Shown: positions 10,170 through 21,152 of the stretch, one piece after another
Layout of the letters: each line of letters starts with the position of its first letter
Numbering within the stretch: the stretch's first letter is position 1
Source: Pochonia chlamydosporia 170
Taxonomy: Eukaryota > Ascomycota > Sordariomycetes > Hypocreales > Clavicipitaceae
DNA length: 64,000 bases
NCBI RefSeq assembly: GCF_001653235.2
Contig: NW_019154043.1
Span: forward strand, 1,054,001-1,118,000
Direction: 5' to 3'
Made by a program: the position numbers and the translations under genes
Notes under the pieces: generated by a model
What the model was told of the DNA's origin: nothing
Database searches by the model: none
The model's input: the letters and a program-made list of their open reading frames with translations, nothing else

Positions 10170-12308
10170 TCACAATGGAGGACAATATTGCATATTGTAG
10201 CACCCAGTCATTGGAGACAAGGTACACTTCCCAAGAGAGAAGAGTGTGCCAGCCGGGCACAAGGGCGGGTCCGGAGATACACACTTATCACCCAAAACGA
10301 CAAACGGCAGGGTACACTTAGGGCCGTCATCAGAGACACACTTGTTGTCTTTGAGGGTTGTCCCATGCGGGCAAGAAGGAACGGTAACGGTGACACACCC
10401 TTCAGGGCGCAGCTGACTACCAGGAGGGCATGTCGGGCCATTCAGCGCAATGCAGGAGCCGTTGTTGAGTTGCGTGTTTGTCAGACAGGCCGGCAGCTCC
10501 TGCGAGACGCACTTCTCCCCCTGTAAACCCGTACCACCTGGACATTCCGGCAGTTTCCCCGCGATGCAGCCTTGGGGAGAGAAGACAAACCCTGCCGGAC
10601 AGTCGGGGCCCGATTGCGACACACAGTCGTTCCCCCGGACGTGAGTGTTTGGGGGGCACACTGGTGGCTGGCTGTGCAGACAGGTCTTGCCATCAAATAC
10701 GGCATTGACATCGCCAGGGCAGGTTGGCAGGCCATGGGAGATACAAGCGGTTCCGTTGAAAGTGAAATTAGAGTCGCATCCCGGCGGCTTCTTCGAGACA
10801 CAGTCGACACCATCGAAGACGGTCTGTCCTGGGCAAGTCGGCCCCGATTCAGCGATGCATGTGCCATTCTTGAGCGTACCAGCGACACACGTGGGTGTGC
10901 TGACGGTAATGCAGAGATTCCCGCCGCCAGAAGTTGACCCCGAAGGACAGACGGGGGGACTCGTCAGGATACAAGTTGACGCATTCTCGCGTATATGCAG
11001 AATCATATGGTCGGGGCAGCCAGGTGGCACCGTGGAAACGCAGCCATTGCCAGAGAGCGTGGATTTGTCAGGGCAGCTGGGCGGCTGAGGCACGATGCAG
11101 GCGGTGCCATTGAATGCGCTCTTTTCAACCTCATCACACGTCGGCTGCTCTGCGGTGATGCAGACACCCTTGGAGAAGATGGTATCTGGCGGGCACAAGG
11201 GTGGTTTGTTGAATGCGCAGACTCGGCCGTCGAAGGTAAATCCAGCCCGACACTCGACCTGTGAGGGGGTGAAGACGCATTCCTTGTTCTGAGCATGGAA
11301 GGTGCTACCCTGCGGACATGCAGCTGGGTCATTGGCGGTGCTCAAGCACAGCTTCCTGCCTTCGTCCCAATTCATCCCAACCAGGCAGCATTGCTCTCCG
11401 CCCGTTTTGGCGTCTCGAGATTTTGTGACACCAGCAGGGCAGTTGAAAGGTGACACACATATGCTGTCAATGAGGCTGGCACCAAGGACACACAGAGGGT
11501 TCTCGGGAGCCTGGCAAGCCCAGCCGTTGAATTGGCCTTCCTTGCACTTCGGCGGCTTGCTCGAGATGCAGACGCGCCCCCCAAACGTTGCACCGGCCGG
11601 ACAGCTGGGCTTCTCCTCGTGAGTGCAGGTCTGGTTGTTCAAGGTGAACCCTGTCGGACACGATGGAAGTTGCTTACGCGTGCAGAGGCCCTGTTCCAGC
11701 GTCATTTGATCCGGACACGACGGCGGCTGCGAATGCGTGCAAGATCCGCCCTCCAACTTCTCGCCGCTCGGGCAGCTCGGTGGCACGTTGGACACACACA
11801 AGTTCCCAACCACGGTGAATCCATCTGCGCAGACCTGCCGTTCCGTGGATATGCAAGCCACACCGTTGAACTTGAACCCTGCGTCGCAGAAGGGGAGCTG
11901 GGTGGAAATGCAGCTGTGCCCGTCAAAACGTGCCCCAGACACACAGCTGGGGTCGGTGGTCGAGATACACTTCTCCTCTCGTAGAACCGCTCCCGCCGGG
12001 CATACGGGCTTCTCATCAGAGACACAGGCACCCGCTTGAAGTGTCGTCTTGGCTGGACACACCGTCGTGGGTTTGAAAACACACGTCGTGCCGTTGAAAA
12101 AGGTGCCCACCGGGCAGCATTTGACCTCGCCTTTGGAGTCGAGAGAGGGAGTGATGTCGTCGAGGGAGATTTTGTTATCACTGCCATTTTTTATCTGACC
12201 TGGATTGAGATGACCTGGCTGCAGTGGTTGCTGGTTATTAGGCGTCTGAGCATGAGCCGAAGCAACCAGCAGGGCCAGGAAACTGGCCCAAAGGTGGTAT
12301 TTCGCCAT
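10170..12308 (-). CDS. Secreted protein of about 32 Cys-rich 19-residue repeats
   Basis: Single exon of 712 aa. The signal peptide is MAKYHLWASFLALLVASAHA, followed by a Pro/Gln/Asn-rich spacer. From about residue 65 to the end the protein is a tandem array with consensus C-P-x-G-x(2)-[LF]-x(2)-G-x-C-[VI]-S-x(3)-P-x. Each unit has two cysteines about 10-11 residues apart, and I count 32 units. A unit near the middle is expanded (CPAGVTKSRDAKTGGEQCC). N-glycosylation sites (NGT, NGS) are frequent. This is best read as an extracellular or cell-wall disulphide-rich rod; no catalytic motif is visible and I cannot assign a named family. It is divergently oriented to another Cys-rich secreted gene starting at 13150, so the two share an upstream region of about 840 bp. 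Confidence 0.8.
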   Translation of the reverse strand: MAKYHLWASFLALLVASAHAQTPNNQQPLQPGHLNPGQIKNGSDNKISLDDITPSLDSKGEVKCCPVGTFFNGTTCVFKPTTVCPAKTTLQAGACVSDEKPVCPAGAVLREEKCISTTDPSCVSGARFDGHSCISTQLPFCDAGFKFNGVACISTERQVCADGFTVVGNLCVSNVPPSCPSGEKLEGGSCTHSQPPSCPDQMTLEQGLCTRKQLPSCPTGFTLNNQTCTHEEKPSCPAGATFGGRVCISSKPPKCKEGQFNGWACQAPENPLCVLGASLIDSICVSPFNCPAGVTKSRDAKTGGEQCCLVGMNWDEGRKLCLSTANDPAACPQGSTFHAQNKECVFTPSQVECRAGFTFDGRVCAFNKPPLCPPDTIFSKGVCITAEQPTCDEVEKSAFNGTACIVPQPPSCPDKSTLSGNGCVSTVPPGCPDHMILHIRENASTCILTSPPVCPSGSTSGGGNLCITVSTPTCVAGTLKNGTCIAESGPTCPGQTVFDGVDCVSKKPPGCDSNFTFNGTACISHGLPTCPGDVNAVFDGKTCLHSQPPVCPPNTHVRGNDCVSQSGPDCPAGFVFSPQGCIAGKLPECPGGTGLQGEKCVSQELPACLTNTQLNNGSCIALNGPTCPPGSQLRPEGCVTVTVPSCPHGTTLKDNKCVSDDGPKCTLPFVVLGDKCVSPDPPLCPAGTLFSLGKCTLSPMTGCYNMQYCPPL
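10200..12118 (-). repeat. Coding 57-bp tandem repeat array
   Basis: The nucleotide basis of the 19-residue protein repeats: about 32 units of roughly 57 bp, strongly diverged at the DNA level and conserved mainly at Cys, Pro and Gly codons. Confidence 0.75.
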
Positions 12309-13149
12309 GGCGCTTGGTCAAGGAGGAAGAGCAGCTATGGCAGGATGAAGAGGTGGAATGAAGGTATGTGAGATTCAGAATTCAACTCATCTGCATTATA
12401 ACTACGGAGTACAAGTATTGTATTTATTTCATGACCAAATGCAGAGTGACTTCGTGGCATATGCTGAGCATTGCCCGTGGGAAGCAGCCTGAGCGGCAGG
12501 AGTTTACAACCCTCAGCTTTCTATTACAGCCGGTAGGGTTGTATTCCATATTAGGAATAACACACGGGCCCCATGAGAGGAGAAACCCTGAAAAGAATCA
12601 ATAAGAGGGGATCGAGCCAGGGACAGGGGTGTAAGGGTGTGATGAAGACAGGATGCTTGCCCACCGTATTTAGTAACCAGGCGTGCAGGAGAACAGCCTC
12701 CTCCAGGTTGGAAGCTGAAGGCAGTTAGCCCAAAGGGGAGCTTGGCAAGAGCACTTCAATGACCATTTTGTCGAATTGATAGGTTGCGTTGGCAGGGAGC
12801 ATCATGTAAGTCCAAGTCCACGCAGCTTACGAACACACAATATTGATGCAGAGCAACCTGGTCATCCGCAGGCTGAACCCGCAAAAAGCTGATTCCATAC
12901 CCAAAGCGTCTCAGTTGAATATCTGTGGCTAGCTGATCACGGAAATAGCTCCCTGCCTTTGCATTTACGATACAACCTCGAGAAGTCAGAAGTCGTATCT
13001 CGCCCGAAACCCCGGGCTACCACAGTCAGCATGTAGACCTGCAATGAAACTTCTCACCTCTTCCACTCTCGAGTCAATCGAGTAGAAAGAGCTGGGGATT
13101 CTTTCACTTGCAAGACATCCATCAATCACCATCCCCCTCATCGAGGAAG
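12309..13149. other. Divergent intergenic region between two secreted-protein genes
   Basis: No coding stretch is supported. It is the shared upstream region of the minus-strand repeat protein and the plus-strand Lys/Cys-repeat protein, so promoter elements for both should lie here. I could not pick out a clear shared motif. Confidence 0.5.
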
Positions 13150-14295
13150 ATGGCTCGTTTCCCCCTTGTCCTCTATCTGGCCTGTCTGGCCGCTCTATTC
13201 TCTACCATCGCCGCACAAGCATGCAACACCACAGGCACATACGACAGCTGTTGCAAGAATCCATCCTCTGACAAGAAAAGCATTACTTTTCAAGGCAGGG
13301 AATTCCGAGTTCACTGCGACTCCGTCATTGTCCAGGACCGAAGTTGGCAGAAAACGCCCGCAGACTGCGCCAAAGCATGCAGCCTCGACCCGAACTGTGT
13401 TGACGCGCACTGGCAACCGCCAACAGTGGCTGGCAGATTTGGCCGCTGTGAGCCCAGGTTGATACAAAGTGAATCCCAGAGCGTAGCCCTGGTTTGGATC
13501 GACCCTACGGACCGGGCGGCCTGTGGGAAAGACCTTGACAAATGTAAAAAGGATCTTGGCAACTGCAAGTCGGTTGACCCGAATTGTCCTGGAAATCTTG
13601 AGAAATGTCAGAAAGATCTCAAAGATTGCAAGCCGGGTGATCCAAAATGTCCTGGCAATCTTGAAAAGTGTCAGAAAGATCTTAAAGATTGCATCCCAGG
13701 AGACCCGAAATGCCCGGGGAAGCTTACTCAGTGCGAGAACGAACTTAAGACATGCAAGCCTTGCCCAGGAAAGCTCACTCAATGCGAGGACGATCTCAGC
13801 AAATGCAAACCATGCCCCGGGAAACTTACCCAATGCGAGGACGACCTCAATAAATGCAAACCATGCCCAGGAAAGCTTACTCAATGCGAGGACGACCTCA
13901 AGAAGGTCAAACCGTGCCCTGGGAATCTGAAAAAGTGCAAGGGCGACAAGGACAAGTGCATGAAAGAGCTGGCCAAGTGCAAGAGGAAGCCACCGCCAGG
14001 AAAAAAGGTAGATCCCACCAAGAAGACAATCCCCAAGAAGAAGACGACCCCCAAGAAAAAGACAGTCCCCAAGAAAAAGACAACCCCCAGAAAGAAGACA
14101 ACTCCAAGAAAGAAAACTTCCCCCAGGAAGAAGGCAGTCCCCAGAAAGAAGACAGCCCCTAGAAAGAAAACAGTCCCTAGAAAGAAGACGATTCCCAAGA
14201 AGCAGACACCTCACAAGAAGAGGGCAGTCCCAAAGAAGACACCTCACGCGAAGAAGGCAATCCCCAAGAAGACACCTCACAAGAGAAGAAACTAA
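13150..14295 (+). CDS. Secreted PAN-like protein with Cys/Lys repeats and PKKKT tail
   Basis: 381 aa from the ATG at 13150; an ATG at 13108 only adds a hydrophilic leader before the signal peptide MARFPLVLYLACLAALFSTIAAQA. Residues ~25-125 form a Cys-containing PAN/apple-like domain (FRVHCDS, DCAKACSLDPNCVDAHW). Repeats of PGNLEKCQKDLKDC type and then PGKLTQCEDDLSKCKPC type follow. The C-terminal third is a strongly basic array of PKKKT pentapeptides. The frame stops at 14295, but an open frame just downstream encodes a second PAN-like domain, so the gene has probably lost or bypassed its natural C-terminus. It is likely secreted and cell-wall or polyanion associated (inference from the charge). 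Confidence 0.7.
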   Translation: MARFPLVLYLACLAALFSTIAAQACNTTGTYDSCCKNPSSDKKSITFQGREFRVHCDSVIVQDRSWQKTPADCAKACSLDPNCVDAHWQPPTVAGRFGRCEPRLIQSESQSVALVWIDPTDRAACGKDLDKCKKDLGNCKSVDPNCPGNLEKCQKDLKDCKPGDPKCPGNLEKCQKDLKDCIPGDPKCPGKLTQCENELKTCKPCPGKLTQCEDDLSKCKPCPGKLTQCEDDLNKCKPCPGKLTQCEDDLKKVKPCPGNLKKCKGDKDKCMKELAKCKRKPPPGKKVDPTKKTIPKKKTTPKKKTVPKKKTTPRKKTTPRKKTSPRKKAVPRKKTAPRKKTVPRKKTIPKKQTPHKKRAVPKKTPHAKKAIPKKTPHKRRN

Positions 14296-14588
14296 CCAAG
14301 AAGAAAAAGAAGAACACAGGCCCTTTCCAGTGCGTCGACGGCAAGATCGAAAACATCGATGGAGTGAACTATCGTCACCACTGCAGCCAAGTCCAAGTCA
14401 GGCCTCGTTCACACCAGTCCATGGTCCCAGCCTCAGATGCACGGGATTGTGGACGTAAATGCACACAGAATGGTTGCACATTCACAATGTTCGTTAGTAC
14501 CCAGGCGTGCTACTTGCATACCTTTGCGTGGAATTCTGCTGCGACTAAATATGTTGCATCTGGGTACACGGTGCTTGAGCGTGTCTAA
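14283..14588 (+). pseudogene. Out-of-frame C-terminal PAN-like domain of the preceding gene
   Basis: In the +2 frame relative to the preceding gene, the sequence continues from a Lys-rich stretch (LTKKKKKNTGPFQC) into a Cys-containing domain with HHCSQV, DARDCGRKCTQNGCTF and ACYLHTF, ending VLERV at a stop at 14588. Its cysteine spacing resembles the N-terminal PAN-like domain of the same protein. No canonical intron joins the two frames, so an indel in the AAG-rich repeat tract (true mutation or assembly error) is the simplest explanation. Confidence 0.6.
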
Positions 14589-16638
14589 GTGTGTAGGGTT
14601 GGAGATGGGGGGCGATGTCTAGGATAAAGGGTCTGTTGGAATGACGATGTGCAGGTTCATGTTAGGAGAGTGGAAGATAAGATTTAGATATAGCATTGGC
14701 CTAGTTTTGCAACCTCACGAACTTCAGTGTCACTTCAATCGCGTGTCGATGTTTCATATTGCGTGATTCTGTTAAACTCATGTTCCTTTGGATCTTAGCG
14801 ATATACATAAGCATCTGACCTGGACCTTCGTTATCGCTCGTACCATATCCATTGTTATCGATTGTGCCCAGGTCGTGATTGCGAATTGTTTCCCGGTTGA
14901 CCCGTTTATACGAAGACCCACGGAAGGTATGCCACCTTTGCTGCAAGAAGTAGGATGAATATTCAACAGAAACATGTTTATGTCGTGAATTCAAGGGTGG
15001 GTGATACGCCACATACGCGTCACCATTGTCTATATCGAGTTTCACAGCCCCACACCCGGTTGTCTAAAGTGTGTGGCAAAATATGTTTGGCTATATACGG
15101 GTATAGGCAAGGTTATTATTGTGGGATTGGAGCAAACAGACTCTATTCAGATATACCTGCTTTTGGTATGAACGCTCCCTGATTCTGTGCCATCCAACTG
15201 ACCTCTGGGAAGCCTACTTATACCTGACCTTGGGCTCTGTGCCTAAGACTCTGCGTCGGAGCTCGCGGTACTGTTTTGTAACCATGTGTCATTGTGTCAA
15301 TCTTGTGTTACCAATAGCCAAGATTTGAAGGCTCGGACCATCCCGTCCCGTATGACGAAGTATCATTTCGCGTCAGCCAGAAGGCAATTACCAATAGTCT
15401 ATCCACACCCATTTGACTCCTAGTGGATGTGGAAAAGGTACTCATACTCTCAAACAATGCTTCCGAGAGTTTCCCCGTCATTTTTGGTAACTTCTATGAC
15501 TATCCCGAGCATCGTCAGACATTTGCACCCAACATTTACTAAGTAGCGCAAGTAGGGGATGAGAAGTTCTTTGAGGAAATTATGGCGAAAGTACCGTCAC
15601 CTTTGGCCAGGGGCCTGGGAAATGGCCCCCCTAAGATACCTGGAGAAGAGTGCCATGAAGCCTATGACCAGAATGAAAAGAAGCCAAATGAGCAAAACCC
15701 AAGGTCTGTTTCATAGTTATATTAGCTGGGAAGAACAACGAGTGTAAGCGCTTGACAGATATAACTCATGTCAATGAAGAACATTTCTCTGCATCGCTTT
15801 TGCGAGTTCAAATGACAGAGGGGAAGTTTGACTGAACACTCACATAACCACTTTCAGGAACTCGTAGAGATAATGTAAGCCATGACACAAAGATTTAGCG
15901 TAACCAGGCAGAGACGCAAGAAGATCTTGGTCGTATTCCACCAGAATAACAGACACCACGAGGCAACCGCAGGCCAATATTAGCAGTGCTACGGCCCAGG
16001 CCCTGCAGAAGACTGATGCTGTGCATATGATCGATGTCTGAGAAGAGTCCATGTGAAGCTGAGTCCAAGGGTTAGTATAACTACAGCCCAGACGATCATG
16101 AAAATTGCGCATAAAATGTCTTCCAACTTTTCCATTGTAGTTGCGTTCGGGGATAGGTATTCAATTCTCGAGGTATTGAGTAGGTTGTGGAATGGTATGA
16201 GAAATGAGAAACCTAGTCTTTCAATTCTTGCGGGCAGAAGGGGTAGTCATATTTGTATTGCAGGGCTGGTCAATTCTAAGTTAATATAAGGTTTATTTTG
16301 CAAAGAAAAGTGTAACGCTAAGCTTATAAAGACACGAAAGTTAGCAAGGTATTTAGGCTTTAGGCTTTTAATGGAACAAGGTTTGTACTATATATGTAGC
16401 ATGTTCTAAAACAGCCGCCACGTGGAAGTGAAGAACAGCTCAGGCTTCAGAATGAGGGGAAGCGAGTTGAAATATGCCGAACAAATATCACATTTCCTAT
16501 CAACGTGTCTCAAACTCGAATCATAAAAGAGCTTGGAAGACTAGGTAGCCCTCAAATACTCAGAAAAGATCCTTCTTTATTCGACAAACGCCACTACAGT
16601 AGCATAGTTTCCTCCATGGCAAACCGGGAAGGTGTAAA
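14589..16638. other. Intergenic, no supported gene
   Basis: About 2 kb with short frames only. On the minus strand, 16052-15840 could encode a 70-aa peptide with one hydrophobic helix (VALLILACGCLVVSVILV), but nothing else supports it. Confidence 0.4.
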
Positions 16639-19600
16639 TTAGACTACCTGTTTAGCCGCAGTCTTCGAAGTGACTAGCTCTCTTGCCTTCTCGTCAAGAG
16701 GAAGCAAGTCCAACCTAGCTACATCACCCCACTCGACGATCTGCTCAGCAGCCCTAAGAGCTGACTCAGGCAAGAACTTTTCGTCCTTCAAGTCCGACTT
16801 CTCGATCATATGGCGAAACGTTGCCGTCGATCCGAAAAGTGCGGTAATACTCAGCGGATCATACAAACTGGGATCGAATTCGATTCTTGGCTGAAGAGCG
16901 CACCCAGGTCGACGATTCTGCTCAATCCAGTTGTGAATTCTGGTAGAACCCGGTTGACACAACTTTTCGATGCTAGCAAAGTCTATGAGAGAAGGAGTTG
17001 TAATCGCCCCGAAGTGATCAACCCAGTGGCAAGAGGCGTAGACGAAGAATTCTCCGAATCCGCGTTCTGTCGGATCGTAGTGGATCGCGCCCTCCTCCCA
17101 TTTGTCCCAAGTGCAATTAGTTGTGTACTCGTTTGGCTTGTCGTTATCTTTGAAGAGTTCGGTTTCTTGTGGTAGCGCTTCAATGGCAAGCAGTTCGTCA
17201 GAGAAGAGAGGTCTGTTATCAACCTCGTCTAGCAGAAGATATCTGACGCAAATGTCCAGCATCTCTGCCTCTAATATCTCCATGCGGCGCTCAATAGACG
17301 GCTCATTTCCCTCCTCATGAGTCACCAGTGACTTCACAATGAAATCCTTGACTGATTGGTGTACCAGTCGAACTTGGCGCCTCCTCGAGTCTGCCTCATC
17401 GATGCTGGCAATGAACGGTTGAATGAGGCTCACAACTCGGTCATGGTCCGCAATATCTGCTAGAGACTCAACATCTCGTACATCGTCCCCGTTTATTCCC
17501 AATGCCACAGCCCAAGCAAGTTCAGACATGGAAAGCGGCCTGTGGACAACGGCGAGAATCTTCAGCGCTCTCGTAGCAATTTCCTTGTTTCCGGGCTCGT
17601 TTTGCGTATAGAGCGCTATGGAATCATTGTACAGCGTGTTAAGCTTATCAGGAAGTGGGATTTCGTCCAAGAATTTCTTCACGACACTGAACTTTTTGAT
17701 CCGCCTCTGGCTAAGCAGTTGCACCACCATGGACGTCCAAATAGCGCTTCCTTTGGCAAGATCGGACAGAGCGCCAATGATAAGCTTTTGGACCTCCGAT
17801 GGTAATTCATACGGAATATCGCGTACAGCTTTTTGAACAATGATAGCGTCTCGTGAGGCATCAGGGAGAATGTTGATCGTTGGCATTTCTCCCAGGAGCT
17901 TTGAGATCTGGTCGTCGGGTCGGGAAGATATCACAACCTTTAGCCGTGGTGCCTTGTTCGACAAAATCTGTAGGAAATCCAACAACTTTTTGCGGGATTC
18001 CCAATCAAACTCATCGAGGCCATCAATTGCGAAAAAAATGGGACGATCAAGATCGCTTAAAATGGTTGTCAAGTTTTCTTGCAGGAACTTGATGTTGGTC
18101 CCAGGCTTCATAATCCCCCGCGACCGTGCCTGCTCGTAGCAATCAGAAAGGACCTTCCTTTTAGCAGAAAAATCCGTGAGAAGGCACAAGATGAATGTCG
18201 ACAACAAAGATACGTAGCTGTTGCCTGCTTGGCTGTAGTAATAGTAGACTTTGGCCTGTGGTATCTGCAGTTGACTTCGTCTAAGTAGCTTGTCGTGAAG
18301 AAACGACATGAGGACACTTTTGCCACTACCCATGTCTCCAATGATCTTCAACCACTGGGAGCCCGCAGAATCAGCATCGCCGTACCATTTGATGAATTGG
18401 GGCTGTTTGAGCAGAAACTCGCAGGCTGCATTCGCACGACGACCTTGAAGTGACTGGTGGACCGCGGATTGCTCATTTTGTTTTTGATAGCTCAGCCACC
18501 CAGCAACTTCTGGATCGTTAGCATCCATAACTGCTAGATAATTCATTGAAGACCTGACGGAAGGATTCATTGGGGTTGACATGATGGAAAGATTCATTGA
18601 AGTTGACATGACGGAAAGCCGGGTTTGCACCTCAGTTTTATAACTTCACGGCAGATGCTGCTTGAAGGTTGCAAACAAAGAGGAATTCCCAAATAAAAGA
18701 GCTAAACCATGAGAGGCGGCCTCAAATAGTCACAAAGCGCGGATGATGATGAACAATGAGTTGTAGTTGCCACAAAGACATCTCCTGGAGTCCCTTTGTG
18801 CCAATAGACGAAAAAGGGGAACGTAAACTGACTTTGTTGGTCATAGAGCATCCCCTGGATTTCTTGGACAACTTCTAACGTAGCCGTTTGAACAAGACTC
18901 CGGAGATTCGTAGCGCGAGCTAAAAACTCTTGCACAATTGCAGGCAGACTATTGCTTTCCAACATGACTTTTAGCACCAATTTTGCTCGTCTCTTAGTCA
19001 GAAGATCATATGCGGCTTTGTAGAACTCCAAAATCTTTTGATACACAGCGACTAGTGCCTAGAGTCGGTCAGTCAAAGCCTTGAATTGTCCAGAATGCAA
19101 TCTACCTTGTGTATGTTTTTGCTTTGGGCTTTCTGTCCAAGCGTGTCACACTCGTCAATGTACGACATTTGCTCTAGCATTTCTCCGATTTTCTTAGCGA
19201 AATCCACGTCAGCAGCCGCAAAGCTTATCGCAATCTATGTTCACGGAGCTCTTATTAGCTGCATCTCGTGCGGGACATCAGTAGACAATGCGATTGTAAC
19301 ATCAGTCCACTTACCGCTGTAACGCCCCTGACTACTCCGAAAACAGCCGCAGAAACTGGTTCAATGTTGGTGAGTGGAGTAGCTAGATCTAATGCGAGTT
19401 TAAATTTCTCTAATGGTACCTTGATACGCTGCAAGTATTCCACCCCTGCGAGAAAGGCGGATTGCTTTGTCATCCCTGTATTGATCTCTTCAAGTTGCCG
19501 AAATAACTGCTCAATTCCCTCGCCTTTCAAAATTGCTACATCTATGTCTTTGCCTAGGCTTTCCACGGCTTCGCGATATGCCGCGCTCCAAAGATCTGGC

Positions 19601-19886
19601 GCTACGACATCACTCACAACCACCAGTACTTTATCGTCACTGCTACTGGAGCTGACTGTCGCTGCGTCGTCACTTTCTACTCGTGTGATTTGGGCAGAGC
19701 TGTCCTTTGAAGGAGCTTCCTGGCAAGTAGTGCCCTGTCCAGTGGGGGTTGAGAGGGAAATCGGAGCGGGCGGAGTGAACGACTTATCTGGGGATACGCT
19801 AGATCACCAATTAGTAAATATCTCTGTGCCACGCATGATAGACTACCAACTTGGAGTTCGTATGGTCTAGCAAGCGGCGCGGCCAT
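16639..19886 (-). CDS. NACHT-domain NLR (STAND NTPase) with fungal helical N-terminal domain
   Basis: Intracellular NLR-type sensor. Exons are 19886-19847, 19787-19315, 19234-19106, 19058-18833 and 18530-16639, closing exactly at 919 aa. The N-terminal region is a helical STAND domain with LWSAAYREAVESLGKDID, FKLALDLATPLTNIEPVS, GEMLEQMSYIDECDTLGQ and EFYKAAYDLLTKR. The NTPase part has the P-loop GDMGSGKS, then the Walker B region IFFAIDGLDEFD and the sensor VVISSRPDD; a winged-helix part follows (LAVVHRPLSMSELAWAVA, LVHQSVKDFI). I see no WD40, TPR or ankyrin array at the C-terminus, so the sensing domain is short or novel. The last intron is 302 nt, long for this genome, because it holds a minisatellite. 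Such proteins act in non-self recognition and programmed cell death; the ligand is unknown. Confidence 0.85.
18541..18617 (-). repeat. 27-bp minisatellite inside an NLR intron
   Basis: Three tandem units, the outer one shortened, occupy the 3' end of the 302-nt intron. On the plus strand each begins ATTCATTG and ends GACGGAA or GATGGAA. The unit length is a multiple of three and the array is open in the downstream exon's frame. Confidence 0.7.
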
Positions 19887-21152
19887 TGTTTCAGGGAATC
19901 AAACAAACGATTTTCGCGATTGCCATGTCGAGTAACCGCTTGATTGGATGATGGAGACATCTCTCCGACAGGGCCATAAACTTCTCCAGAGCACGAGATG
20001 AATAAGGTGGTTTGCTTCTATGTCAAATATACTGTTTTTAGAGGCATAGGCACAAAGGTCAAAGAAATTGGTCTACACCAGAGCCAACAAGACGGGGGAG
20101 AGGGAGGGGAAGGGGAATACGGCAACCTTCGAGGGAGGTGATGGTAGTGGATCAAAACATCAAAGGTCATGTAGCAAAATATCCAACAAGAGCCAGTAAA
20201 CTCATCACTCTGCAGGCCAAGGCGGCTGAGACCCATGCGCCCTCTCAAGCTCTACGGGGCGACTTCTTTGTTACACAAAGCCGACTGTTCCACCCTTGTC
20301 GTAGCTTTTCCAGCACGAAAGACGGTACAGCTTCTACAAGACACTCCGCTCCAATTTGCCTCGGAGCCTAACCGCTATTGATAGCCCTTGTCAGCGTTTG
20401 CTGTTGACGCCCCGTTTCTGCAAGGCTTGACGACATGAGATTGTTTGTCGCCATAATCACTGCATCCGAATTAGTCCACATTCACCACGCAGATAGGAAA
20501 TTACTTTTATTGCATCTAAGAACGAATATACTAGTTCCACGGCCCATGTTCAGGTTGGCCATGGTGCTTCCTTGCATGTGGCATGTATAACCGCCAGATT
20601 CACAGCCTGGTTCGGCCGGACTCCGAACCCGTGGATGATGGTTACAGAACGGGAGAAGTTCTTGGCATGCACGTTGGACGCGGCAACAAGACTGTAAGCA
20701 AGCCACCGACTCGGTTAGGGTCGACAAGACTGGACACGTACCAGTGGCTTATCTCAAAAGAGGTATCACAACAGATAAGTGCGTAAATTATACTCCGTAT
20801 CCACTCAATAAATGGCTCCCTGTGGCCACAGAATTTCCATTGTGCGACATGACAGTTGGGCACGGATCACCTCAGGTGATAAATGAATTATCGAAGCGGG
20901 GTAAGAGGAATCAATTGTCATTTTTCTTTGTGTACGGAGTAGATTGGCAAAATTTGTTCATGGCAGGAAATTTAAACCTTCTTCTCCTTGGCTGAAATGG
21001 CAACGCAATCAGTGCTTGAGGGCGTGCTATATTTATACTTACAAATCGGCATGTTCTTTCATATTCTATTGTAAATCAACACAGAACCCAAGAGCAAATG
21101 TATTAGTCTAACCGTTCATAGTTCAGAGGCAGGGTAACCGGTTTCGAATGAC
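19887..21152. other. Intergenic, upstream of NLR gene
   Basis: No supported gene. It contains the 5' flank of the minus-strand NLR and the 5' flank of the plus-strand F-box-like gene. Confidence 0.5.

Noticed and set aside
13195..14280. 361-codon minus-strand frame rich in Leu and Cys
   Set aside because: It is the antisense shadow of the Lys/Cys repeat gene; its composition follows directly from AAG and PKKKT codons on the other strand.
15840..16112. Small membrane peptide on the minus strand
   Set aside because: One hydrophobic helix only; too short and isolated to support as a gene.
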